Assembly: GCA_039025235.1 (NCBI GenBank)
Contig: JBCCOS010000006.1
Location: 186,001 to 250,000, forward strand
Length of the DNA: 64,000 nucleotides
Reading direction: 5' to 3'
Source: MED-G105 sp039025235
GTDB taxonomy: Bacteria > Pseudomonadota > Alphaproteobacteria > Caulobacterales > Parvularculaceae
Shown piece by piece: positions 16,710 through 25,503 of this stretch. Position 1 is the first letter of the stretch. Every line of letters starts with the position of its first letter. The position numbers were made by a program, and so were the translations under genes. The notes below the pieces were generated by a model. It was not told the origin of the DNA and made no database searches. It saw only the letters and a program-made list of their open reading frames with translations.

Positions 16710-16925
16710 AGCTGTTCTGTGTCAACTGGGATCGAACGGCGGTTTTGATCTTGAGTATACGCTTCTTCTAATGCATTCAAGCTCAAGAGATTACGCATTA
16801 ATCGACTGGAAATGCGTCGCTATTTCAATTCGAACTGGGGCGACGCTTTGAGTCTTACTTTTACGAGTTTGCGCCAACAATCAAACGGGCAGCGAACTAC
16901 ATATACTTCGCCAGAAAATGCATCA
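16708..16925. repeat. Degenerate RIME-like repeat region
   Basis: The clearest part is 16811-16880: ATGCGTCGC / GGCGACGCTTTGAG forms a right-stem-like palindrome, followed by AGTCTTACTTTTACG, which corresponds to the inverted linker and left arm. A second partial stem is at 16708-16755. The copies are more decayed than those at 2472 or 14620. The stretch lies between two convergent genes. Confidence 0.45.
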
Positions 16926-16968
16926 TCTCGCGATCTAATTTAAACTTTTGAAAACCTTCGCGATTTTC

Positions 16969-18345
16969 CTAATCACTGTGCACCGACGGGCGAACCGCCT
17001 CTAAAATTTCACCAAAAATAGTGTCTGGGTCAGTTGCTTCAGAGTTACCGTGGTAAATGCGTCCAAGATGAACAATGACAAGATCAAGGCTCGGAATAGT
17101 TACGACGAGTTGTCCAAAGGCCCCCCAAAACATGAGGGCGTCTTCCGGGACATTGGGCAATAAAGGCTGACGCTCATCCTTACCGGAATTATTAAGCCAT
17201 ATCTGAAAGCCATAGCTGCGGTCGGATTGGTCGGCTGGCGTCGTCGCGGACTGCACCCAATTTGTATGCAGAATTTGCTCACCATCCCATCGGCCGTCTT
17301 GTAAATAAAGTTGACCAAGCTTTGCCCAGTCTCTCGCCGTCGCGTATGCCACCGAACCGCCGATGAAATCGCCAACGCTGTCGGTGAGAAATATAAAGCT
17401 CTCCATGCCGAGCGGACCAAAAATTTGCTCGTTACCAAAGCGGTGGTAATCGACGCCCTGCGCTTCAAGCGCATTGCGTAGCGCGCGTTGTAAAATATTG
17501 CTTGTCCCTGTTGCGTAAGCGAACTCTGTTCCCGGCTCGTGAATGAGCGGTTTATCGATTGCATATTCAGCCGCTGAGCGTTTGAGGACGTTCATAATCG
17601 ACCGATCTTTGAACGGTCCCATGCCACCTTCATCAAACTCTAAACCGGTCTGCATTTGGAGAAGATGTATCCATGTGATGGAAGATCGAGGATCGTCAGG
17701 GTCCGCCCAGCCAGAAATTGGCGCCCGATCAGTTATATCGATCAACCCCTCATGAACAGCGGCGCCAATCATGGTGGCGGTAACACTTTTCGCCATCGAA
17801 GCGCTCATCATAATGGTATTGGCATCGTATCCAGGTGCATACCTCTCAGCGGCAATCTGCCCATTCCGCATCACCAAGACAGCCCGGTGATAAGGGAACG
17901 GTTGATCAAACGCATTGTCCAAAGCAGCTTTTAGAGCATCCGGATCGAAACCTAGTGCAGCGGGATCACCTTCAGGCAAGGGGGCATCCGTGACAGAAGC
18001 GAGGTCCGGCATGTCAGGTAATGACCCTCGCTCGACAACACAGCCATAGCCTTCGTAAAACACCGCATGTGAGCGACGAAATGGTCCAAGCCCAGACGAT
18101 ACCGTCTTTGCCTCAAGATCGGCGTCCGATCTGATGAACTTCGAGAACGCATTAATATTGCTGAAATTTGCAGCCTGGGCATCTTTTACATCTTTGTCAT
18201 TGTAAAATACTTCGACACAAAGGTCTCTTGCGACGTAGCCACCCACAACCACTGATGTCCGATTAAGATAGAAAAGGCCTGAGGAGCTTAAGACAACCAA
18301 AATTACCATGATCGCGATAAAAGAGCGTCGCCGCAAAATACTCAT
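16969..18345 (-). CDS. Serine hydrolase of the beta-lactamase / class C family
   Basis: A 458-residue protein anchored by an N-terminal hydrophobic segment (SFIAIMVILVVLSSSGLFYL), so probably periplasmic. The catalytic SxxK is S183-MAK in MMSASMAKSVT, and the second-motif tyrosine lies in EFAYATGTSNILQRAL, as in EstB and 6-aminohexanoate-dimer hydrolase types. A C-terminal GAFGQLVVTIPSLDLVIVHLG segment closes the domain. It may be an esterase, peptidase or amide hydrolase rather than a true beta-lactamase. It stands alone, with repeats on both sides. Confidence 0.88.
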   Translation of the reverse strand: MSILRRRSFIAIMVILVVLSSSGLFYLNRTSVVVGGYVARDLCVEVFYNDKDVKDAQAANFSNINAFSKFIRSDADLEAKTVSSGLGPFRRSHAVFYEGYGCVVERGSLPDMPDLASVTDAPLPEGDPAALGFDPDALKAALDNAFDQPFPYHRAVLVMRNGQIAAERYAPGYDANTIMMSASMAKSVTATMIGAAVHEGLIDITDRAPISGWADPDDPRSSITWIHLLQMQTGLEFDEGGMGPFKDRSIMNVLKRSAAEYAIDKPLIHEPGTEFAYATGTSNILQRALRNALEAQGVDYHRFGNEQIFGPLGMESFIFLTDSVGDFIGGSVAYATARDWAKLGQLYLQDGRWDGEQILHTNWVQSATTPADQSDRSYGFQIWLNNSGKDERQPLLPNVPEDALMFWGAFGQLVVTIPSLDLVIVHLGRIYHGNSEATDPDTIFGEILEAVRPSVHSD

Positions 18346-18795
18346 CAGTTGAATCCTTTGTCGAGGCTTAGCACGAATCGGTGATTTTGGTCGAAACCAA
18401 CACGGTTCTGCTACAGCACTAATCGCTGTTTCAAGGGGTAAATTTTGATAATAAGACTGTCAATCTAGTTTACGAAAAATCACTAAAAGCTCAATCTTTA
18501 GAGCGGCTTAGATTACGTTGAGTACTCTTTATCCGAGGTGATTTTGCACCGACTTCCGCCAGTAATAAAACGCCATATGAACCGGTGAATGACCGAGTAC
18601 ATTTTGCACTTTGGTTTTTTAGCGCGCAGCCAACGCATTTGAATTTTCCAGCCAAACAAACGCAGGGCTCCGTTCGTGAGTGCCAAAAGAGTAGCTTTTG
18701 GGAGTCGTTTGTTTCCCAATGAGGAGGGCGCTCGGTTCGGGCCTTTTCAGATTCCGAACCGCCTCTATTTAATCATTAACGGCTCTAGCAATGCG
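18346..18795. other. 450-bp non-coding region with decayed repeats
   Basis: It lies between the start of the serine hydrolase gene and the end of the DsbA-like gene, so it should hold the hydrolase promoter and a terminator. AGAGCGGCTTAGATTACG from 18500 resembles a decayed repeat edge. An inverted repeat, GGTTCGGGC at 18734-18742 against CCGAACC at 18754-18760, could be a right stem of the same family or a terminator for the gene above. No convincing gene is present. Confidence 0.35.
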
Positions 18796-19599
18796 CTAGC
18801 CGGCTTTCTTTGCATTTTTAATCGCCTCACGAACGGCCTCTGGTTGAAACCCTCCGATAAACTTAACGAATGATCCATCTACATTAGCAACGATAAAACC
18901 GGGTGTGCCATCAACACCGATCTCTTTAGCGATGTCACTTATCTCGCTGAGCTCTTCATCAAGTTTTGGTGACGCAACAGCACTTTTCAGCTTAGCGACG
19001 TCTAGTCCTTCGCGGCTCGCGATATCGAGAATCCTTTCTTCATTCAGCGTGCCAGAGGCGTCTAAGAACGCAAAATGTAAATCCAGGTATTTTCCCTGAT
19101 CTCGCGCCGCGAGGGCATATCGCGCAGCGGTTTCCGATTCAGGGCGTAAAATGGGCAGCTCCCTGAAAACAACCTTAACAGCCGGATCATCTTTACTCAG
19201 ATCTGCAATAAGCCCCTTGGCCTTTTTGCAAAACCCGCAGTGATAATCAAAGAACTCGATCACCGCGATATTTGCATTATCAACATCAGCACCGGCGGCA
19301 AATGCGCCGTTGTTCGACGCGAGATAGGGAACGGCGTCTTCTAAAGCAGCGCTTCTGCGTGCGTCATCTTCAGCACGCTGATCTTTCTCGAAAGCGTACA
19401 GAGAATCCAAAATAACTTTCGGATTGTCTTTTATATAATCTTCGACAAGTTTGTTGATTTCATTTCTTTGTTTATTGTCAAAAGCGCCACTAGCGTTGTT
19501 CTGCGGTTCGCCGGCTGTTCCGCGCGTAAAGCCGGAAAATGCAAGAGCAGCAATTCCTACACTTGCACAGAGTGCTCCGATGGCGAGCAATTTGTTCAT
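18796..19599 (-). CDS. DsbA-family thiol:disulfide oxidoreductase
   Basis: A 267-residue periplasmic protein with a signal peptide (LLAIGALCASVGIAALAF). The thioredoxin-fold domain carries the active-site CGFC (Cys121-Cys124) in FFDYHCGFCKKAKG, and the cis-Pro loop is GVDGTPGFIVANVDG. The region between signal peptide and domain (NEINKLVEDYIKDNPKVILDSL) is typical of the Com1/BdbD-like DsbA group. I use ATG 19599; a start at 19623 would add eight basic residues. An M48 peptidase gene lies upstream on the same strand, so the two may be co-expressed for envelope protein quality control. Confidence 0.93.
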   Translation of the reverse strand: MNKLLAIGALCASVGIAALAFSGFTRGTAGEPQNNASGAFDNKQRNEINKLVEDYIKDNPKVILDSLYAFEKDQRAEDDARRSAALEDAVPYLASNNGAFAAGADVDNANIAVIEFFDYHCGFCKKAKGLIADLSKDDPAVKVVFRELPILRPESETAARYALAARDQGKYLDLHFAFLDASGTLNEERILDIASREGLDVAKLKSAVASPKLDEELSEISDIAKEIGVDGTPGFIVANVDGSFVKFIGGFQPEAVREAIKNAKKAG

Positions 19600-19717
19600 T
19601 CTATTTATCTTTCTTTCTAACAAGCCTTCATCGCGGCATCAGACACCGTCTGATACAGCAATGTAGCAGAATTAAAGCTTACTTCGTGAATTTTTAACGT
19701 GAACAAGGGGCCATTGG

Positions 19718-21118
19718 CTACCGAGTCCGTCGGCGACCTCTCATGTTTTGCGCTGCTTGAATGATATCAGCAGCCTGGCGGTATTCCGGTGTGCCTTTCG
19801 AAAGCCCTGCTATTGCACGTTGTGCAAATACAGCGGCTTCACCTGGAGCGCCTCCATGATACTTACTTTCAGCCGTCGCTAGATGAGCCATTGGCAAGTT
19901 ACCTTCAAAACCATAGGCCCGAGAAAGAAAGAACCAGGCATAAGCATTATCCGGCTCAATAAGCACGGCCGCGCGTAACTCCTTTATAGCGTTTTCGATT
20001 TGCGTCGGGTCCTCGGAAGAAACAAGGGCACGACCGAGATTCAACCGTAACAACGCTTCGTCGGGATCCAACTCGACGGAATCGCGATGGGGAGCAATCG
20101 AGTCGCGGACACGGCCAAACTCAAAAAGCATTTGGCCCTTTAGCTCGTGGAAATATTGATTGTCTGGGTGAGCCTCAATCAGTGAATCAATTTCTACTAG
20201 GGCCTTATCAATCTGTGCGTCTCGATAGTAGGCGACGGCTCTCGCATAGCGAGCAGGCTCAGATGTATCACTCTCGGGATACTGACGAAGGGCCATTTGT
20301 GGCGTCTCTAAAAAACCGATGATCTTTGCCTGAATCATATGCAGGCGATGCATATCCTCTGGGCTGTCTTTTACATCATAATATGGTGACGCTTCCACAC
20401 GTTCTTGTAGGGCAGCCGCCCGTTCGATGGCCATGGGGTGCGTTTGACGATAAGGGTTGATTTTGAATCCACGAATAATCTGCGCATTTCGCATCCTATT
20501 CCAAATATCGATGGCGCCCTTTCCAGATCGCTTCGTTTTTTCAAGATAGGTGAGCGAGGCTTGGTCAGCAGCGGCCTCCTGGCCTCGGCTATATTTTGTT
20601 ACTTCTGCAAAACCGATATTTTGTCCGAGGCCCAACAAACCAATACTGGCTTCCGGTGCGCCGGCAACAGCCGCACCAGCTGCGAGGACAAGACTCAAAA
20701 GCATTGGCCTGGACGCTTTTGCCATGACCTCGTCCGACCGTGCAGTGTGGCCACCGGCAATATGCCCAACCTCGTGGGCAATAACGGCTTCAATCTCATT
20801 GGGGGTTTGGGACTGCGTGAGGAGCCCGGTGTGAAACCCCATAATCCTGCCACCCGCAAAAGCATTTAGAGTCGGGTCTCCGATCAGCAGAATATTGATG
20901 CTACTCGGTTCAATACCGGCGGCGGCAATTAACGGGTCGGAATAGTCACGAAGCCATTCTTCGATTTCGGCATCACGTAACAGCGTTTGTGCAATCGCCG
21001 GTTGCCATAATATTGGTGCCAGCGTTGCAGCTAAGCAAAGCGATACAGATCGGCACAAAGCGACAAGCGTTGTCCGACGAAAAACTAGTTTAGAAGGGTC
21101 GTAGTACTTCTGCCTCAT
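19718..21118 (-). CDS. M48-family metalloprotease with TPR domain (BepA-like)
   Basis: A periplasmic zinc protease related to BepA, which assists or degrades outer-membrane proteins. Zinc motif: HEVGHIAGGH with the first His at about residue 115. The third ligand region is RGQEAAADQASLTYL. The C-terminal half has tetratricopeptide-type repeats (ARYARAVAYYRDAQIDKALVEIDSL, EALLRLNLGRALVSSEDP). A signal peptide (TLVALCRSVSLCLAATLAPIL...AIAQ) suggests the start at ATG 21118 (466 residues). The frame is open to 21250, but that would put 44 residues ahead of the signal peptide. It lies between the rne and DsbA-like genes. Confidence 0.9.
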   Translation of the reverse strand: MRQKYYDPSKLVFRRTTLVALCRSVSLCLAATLAPILWQPAIAQTLLRDAEIEEWLRDYSDPLIAAAGIEPSSINILLIGDPTLNAFAGGRIMGFHTGLLTQSQTPNEIEAVIAHEVGHIAGGHTARSDEVMAKASRPMLLSLVLAAGAAVAGAPEASIGLLGLGQNIGFAEVTKYSRGQEAAADQASLTYLEKTKRSGKGAIDIWNRMRNAQIIRGFKINPYRQTHPMAIERAAALQERVEASPYYDVKDSPEDMHRLHMIQAKIIGFLETPQMALRQYPESDTSEPARYARAVAYYRDAQIDKALVEIDSLIEAHPDNQYFHELKGQMLFEFGRVRDSIAPHRDSVELDPDEALLRLNLGRALVSSEDPTQIENAIKELRAAVLIEPDNAYAWFFLSRAYGFEGNLPMAHLATAESKYHGGAPGEAAVFAQRAIAGLSKGTPEYRQAADIIQAAQNMRGRRRTR

Positions 21119-21701
21119 TCGTTCTAAAAACAGAAATGTGATTCGAATCATCGCAATCGAACCATTTTGACAACGGACCTTAGGATTTGCGGTACCGAGG
21201 TTAGGAATAATGCGAATAGGGGTTCTGGGATTCCTCATACGCCACACCACATTCGATCTTTAAAAGCCAGCGCGGATAAATCCCCGTACTTGTCCGAAAA
21301 CTCATTCTCACTCGATTTATAAACCGCTGTTGCAGAGCGGTCTATTTCTACCAATGCAATCATACCGAAATAATCGCGCCAATCAGCCACTGCGGCTTAA
21401 CTTAGTGAGTTTTTTGGTATTTTCGATATTTACATGGTCAAGATCTGTTGAAATTATCGTGAGATGCGACAGCTGTAGCCCATCAAATCGTTGCGCTTGC
21501 TGGTCTTAACCTGTTGATTTTACGCATTTCCTTAACGCCAACGCACACACTTGGCTTAGCATGCTTGAGTCAGGGACAAAATTTGAACCCTGATCCAAGC
21601 GTCCCGCCTGACGCGGCCGGGCAGAGCGCCCCATCGGAGGCGAAAGCAAAGCGATTTGCCGTTAGATAAATAAACGGTGCCTTAACATAGAATTGTACAG
21701 G
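21119..21701. other. Non-coding region between rne and the M48 peptidase gene
   Basis: It contains a partial repeat at 21513-21566 and otherwise no recognisable gene. It must hold the M48 peptidase promoter and the rne 3' end. The open frame continuing from the M48 gene to 21250 looks non-coding in composition. Confidence 0.35.
21513..21566 (-). repeat. Partial RIME-like repeat, left stem only
   Basis: GATTTTACGCATTTCC, TTAACGCCAACGCACACACTTGG and AGCATGCTT match the left module of the copies at 2583-2684 and 43716-43820. The right stem is missing, so this is a solo half element. Confidence 0.7.
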
Positions 21702-24527
21702 TTAGCCGCCCAGCGCTCTTTGCCACCATCCTTTGCGAGGAGGTTGCTTGCGAGCTTCATCCTGGTCGCCCGTTTGTTCAGTTTTTTCCATTTTTTCCGT
21801 GACAGCCTTCGCCTTCGAGCGCGATCTGGTCTTTGGCTTTGGTGTGGGGTTTTCTGCTAATTTGGAAGCCGCACCTTCGTTTGATGGTGTGTCTGGATCG
21901 GCAACCATGCTTTGAGGCGTGTCATCACCATCATCAGTATTTGGCCCTTTACTGTTATTTTGCATGCTGGAGGTTTCGTCTTTTGATTGTGACGTCAGGC
22001 TTGCGGGATCCGTTTCGGTTTCTGTGTTTACGGGGTAATCCGAAGCACTTGCGGCGTCAGATGTATCGCTGGCCTCATCGCTGGCGGCGCCGTCATCGTT
22101 TCTTCTTTGATTACGGCGTCCTCCGCGCCGTCCACGCCGACGACGTTTGCGCGGTTTGTTTTCGTCATCCTCCTCAGACGCAGAGGCACCATCGGTAGAT
22201 AAGTTGTCATCCAAAATTTCTTCGTCAGAAGGGTTATCTCTGGCGCGTGCTTCGTCTGGTTGTGCTTCTTGATCCGAGGATTGCTCACCACCACGGCGCC
22301 GGCGTCTGCGTCGACCGCGCTTGCGTTTTACCTCACCATCCTCATCACTAGCGTCATCCTGACTTTTCGTCTTGTTGTCAGTGTCTAACTGTTCGTCCGT
22401 ACTGGTGTCTGTTACATCTTCATCGCTTGTGTCCGGTGATCCACCATCAGAAAAGTCCGGCCGTACTGCCGCACTCTGAGTCGATTTAGCCGATCGTTTG
22501 CCGGACTTTTCGATTTCGTATTGATCGCCCGCTTTATCCGTATCAGCTGTAATCTCAACGCTAACGGAATAAGTGTTCTCAATACGACCAAGCCAATCCC
22601 TTTTGTAATTAAGGATGTACAAGACAACATCCATCGCAGCTTTGATTCTAAGGAGCGCTGCACGGCCATTGATCGCCTCGGCTTCGATGGCTCTTAAAAT
22701 CCGTAAACCTGCCATTTCATTTGAGCGGACGACACCGGCACCAGAACACGTCGGACAAATAATCGTGGTCCCATCAACAATTCCCGAACGCCGCCGTTGA
22801 CGCGACATTTCCAAAAGGCCAAAACTTGAGATCCGACCAATTTGTATTCGTGCACGGTCCGTTTTCAAGGCATCTTTAAATTTCTTTTCAACGGCGCGAT
22901 TGTTGCGGTGTTCTTCCATGTCGATGAAGTCAACAACAATTAAGCCTGCAAGGTCTCGCAAACGACACTGTCTAGCGAGCTCTTTTGCGGCTTCTAAGTT
23001 TGTTTTGAGTGCCGTCTGTTCGATATTGCGCTCACGTGTTGCACGGCCCGAGTTAACGTCAACGGCGATCAAGGCTTCAGTTTGGTTGATAACAAGATAT
23101 CCACCAGACTTTAATCGAACGGTTGGCTGATACATACCATCAAGTTGTCCGTCGACGTCATGTCGAAGGAAAAGAGGCGTATCACCGCGATAGGGTTGAA
23201 CATTCTTAGCATGGGACGGCATGAGCATTTTCATGAAGTCTTTTGCTTCACGATATCCGTCCTCACCATCGACCAATACTTGATCAATATCTTTGTCGTA
23301 AAGGTCTCGAATTGCGCGCTTTATGAGGCTCGCTTCCTCGTAAATGAGACAAGGAGCGATTGATTCCAGCGTCATTGAGCGGATGTTTTCCCAAAGTCTT
23401 GAGAGATAATCATAGTCCCGCTTAATTTCGGGTTTTGTACGCTTTGCGCCAGCGGTGCGAATAATGAGCCCCATGCCTGTTGGCACATCGAGACCATCAA
23501 CAATTTTTCTCAATCGCTTCCGATCTGATGCATTCGGAATTTTTCTCGAAATTCCGCCGCCGCGGGCGGTGTTTGGCATGAGGACGCAATATCGTCCTGC
23601 CAGAGATAAATAGGACGTAAGCGCAGCACCTTTATTGCCTCGTTCTTCTTTAACAACTTGGATCAACAAAATCTGTCGACGCTTAATAACTTCCTGAATC
23701 TTATAGTTTCTCAGGAGCTTTTGTCTTTGCCTTTTGGCCTCTCGGTATTGCTCTAAGAGTTCATGGCGTGTCTCTTTATCTAAATCATCTGTATCTGTAT
23801 CATCTTCTGATAGCGCTGCATCATCCTCTCCCTCAATATCTGTTTCGAGTTCGTCTGCATCGTCATTTATATCATCAGTGTCCTCTGGGATATCGGCTTC
23901 TTCGGCCATTGTTTCCGGACTGTCGGTCTCTCCAGTTGGATCTGTCTCATCATCTAAAGTACTGGTATCTTCTCTAAGTGAAGGCGCTTCAGTAATTGTA
24001 AGCGCCTTCGCAGGCTTTTGTTCTTCGTCAGACGGTATTTCGTCGTTTTCAACTGGGTCTTTGATGGCTTGATCATCGTTAATAGAAGAGGCGTCGTTTT
24101 CGTCGTCCGCAGCAATATAAGGTTGTTCACCGGCTCCGTCGTCGGTGTTTTCGAGGATATCCTCATTGCTTTCGGGATCGTCTTGTTCGTTTCCTTCGTC
24201 TTCATCCTGAATAATGTTGAGCTTCGCAGCGAGTTCCGCTTCCTCAGCTTCAGCCGCTTGCAAAGCTTCGCGATCCGAAACGGGGATCTGATAATAGTCA
24301 GGATGGATTTCGTTAAAGGCCAAGAAGCCGTGGCGATTGCCGCCATATTCAACAAATGCCGCCTGGAGGGAGGGCTCAACGCGTGTTACGCGCGCTAGAT
24401 AGATGTTTCCGCGTAACGGTTTTTTGGTCGCCGATTCAAAATCAAATTCTTCAACTTTGCCATTTTCCAAGACGCAGACGCGAACTTCTTCTTCGTTCGC
24501 GGCATCGATAAGCATTTTTTTTGTCAT
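21702..24527 (-). CDS. rne: Ribonuclease E
   Basis: This is the major endoribonuclease of mRNA decay and rRNA/tRNA processing and the scaffold of the degradosome. The S1 domain starts at YLARVTRVEPSLQAAFVEYGG and is interrupted by an acidic insert of about 190 residues (roughly 95-285, rich in Asp, Glu, Thr), a known feature of alphaproteobacterial RNase E. The DNase I-like catalytic domain has VDVNSGR (Asp490, Asn492) and VVDFIDM (Asp533). The zinc-link is CPTCSG (Cys591, Cys594). The 300-residue disordered tail alternates acidic stretches with arginine-rich patches (KRKRGRRRRRRRGG, KPRKRRRRGRRGGRR) that should bind RNA and partners. Length 941 is normal. Confidence 0.97.
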   Translation of the reverse strand: MTKKMLIDAANEEEVRVCVLENGKVEEFDFESATKKPLRGNIYLARVTRVEPSLQAAFVEYGGNRHGFLAFNEIHPDYYQIPVSDREALQAAEAEEAELAAKLNIIQDEDEGNEQDDPESNEDILENTDDGAGEQPYIAADDENDASSINDDQAIKDPVENDEIPSDEEQKPAKALTITEAPSLREDTSTLDDETDPTGETDSPETMAEEADIPEDTDDINDDADELETDIEGEDDAALSEDDTDTDDLDKETRHELLEQYREAKRQRQKLLRNYKIQEVIKRRQILLIQVVKEERGNKGAALTSYLSLAGRYCVLMPNTARGGGISRKIPNASDRKRLRKIVDGLDVPTGMGLIIRTAGAKRTKPEIKRDYDYLSRLWENIRSMTLESIAPCLIYEEASLIKRAIRDLYDKDIDQVLVDGEDGYREAKDFMKMLMPSHAKNVQPYRGDTPLFLRHDVDGQLDGMYQPTVRLKSGGYLVINQTEALIAVDVNSGRATRERNIEQTALKTNLEAAKELARQCRLRDLAGLIVVDFIDMEEHRNNRAVEKKFKDALKTDRARIQIGRISSFGLLEMSRQRRRSGIVDGTTIICPTCSGAGVVRSNEMAGLRILRAIEAEAINGRAALLRIKAAMDVVLYILNYKRDWLGRIENTYSVSVEITADTDKAGDQYEIEKSGKRSAKSTQSAAVRPDFSDGGSPDTSDEDVTDTSTDEQLDTDNKTKSQDDASDEDGEVKRKRGRRRRRRRGGEQSSDQEAQPDEARARDNPSDEEILDDNLSTDGASASEEDDENKPRKRRRRGRRGGRRNQRRNDDGAASDEASDTSDAASASDYPVNTETETDPASLTSQSKDETSSMQNNSKGPNTDDGDDTPQSMVADPDTPSNEGAASKLAENPTPKPKTRSRSKAKAVTEKMEKTEQTGDQDEARKQPPRKGWWQRALGG

Positions 24528-25503
24528 TTAGATAAGCTCCGAAGCTTGCGCGACGGCTCTCCGGGGAGCGGCGCAAGCGGTAAATCAATTTACTTTGAAA
24601 GTGATGTTGCCAAGAAGCCGCCAATGACCAACTGCGCGCGAATTGAAACCACGCTAACGCGTTTCGCAGAAGGAGTTGGTTGAAGTGGCGATCAATACTA
24701 AGCGTCATCAGACTAATGTTTTTTGGCTCTGCGCTGCGGTTCCCTGCTAAAAGAGTTCGACTACAGCCAGGCCGCGTTAACTTTCGATACGACCTCGCTG
24801 GCACACCAATAAACTTGTATTGCCAGTTGGACCGTGTTCTGCGTCCCTTATCGCCATTTTTTGAAACAATGACGGTGACCATACAGGGACACTGGCCACA
24901 ATTGAAAACTTTCAAAGCGCTCTACCAGGGGTTGTTTTCCGCTTTAGGCGGTAGCAAAATTGGTAAACGCTGAGTCTGCGCTCATCACACGTGAGGTAAT
25001 TGTTTGATATCCTCGCGTTTAATAAGATAACCTGTTGAAAATCCAATCATATTCTTTAGAGCACATTCACGAGTTGAATTACCAATCTCTCGAACAATGC
25101 CCCGTTCGTCCGACATGTTATTACGAACGCTTAGCTAAAGAAATGGGTATTCACGAGAACTAAGCAATTTAGTTTTGCAAAGTGGCAAAGCCCATCTGCT
25201 GCTTTGCGCTAAACAAGGCGATTACGCAGCATCTAGCTGAAAACATGTATTTTGCTAGTATCAGGAAGAAAGATGGAAATTTCCTTAATGGCTCATTAAT
25301 ATTGGACCGATAATTCGAGTAAAAACGGCGAAAGACTTGCATATTTCAGGTATTAAAGCGGTGTGGGTGTCTTCGATTAGGGAGCATAAAATAGTATAAC
25401 AGGAACGTGGCTTAACCTGGCAATTTGCATTGCTTTCATAGGATTTAAGTCGACGTGCTGCTCGCCCAAAAATCGTATTTTTTGTCCGTCGATTAATTAG
25501 GTA
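24528..25503. other. 976-bp divergent intergenic region between rne and the amidase gene
   Basis: It holds the long rne leader, with the hairpin at 24544-24578, and the promoters of both divergent genes. Open frames of 97 and 154 codons occur on either strand, but neither shows a recognisable domain and the two overlap each other. I find no tRNA and no repeat copy. An unannotated small RNA cannot be excluded. Confidence 0.4.
24544..24578 (-). promoter_or_regulatory. Stem-loop in the rne 5' untranslated region
   Basis: A perfect 8-bp inverted repeat, GCTTGCGC / GCGCAAGC, encloses a second GCTC / GAGC stem. On the transcript the hairpin ends 16 nt before the rne AUG and next to the Shine-Dalgarno region (CGGAG). 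RNase E of E. coli autoregulates through a 5' UTR hairpin, so a similar role is plausible here, but the sequence shows only the structure. Confidence 0.5.

Noticed and set aside
23734..24379. Serine-rich and valine-rich open frames opposite the acidic insert of rne
   Set aside because: They are shadows produced by the low-complexity GAT/GAA codons of the RNase E insert.
24680..24973. A 97-codon open frame in the rne upstream region
   Set aside because: No recognisable domain and no clear ribosome-binding context; an overlapping frame on the other strand is equally long. Treated as part of the non-coding region.
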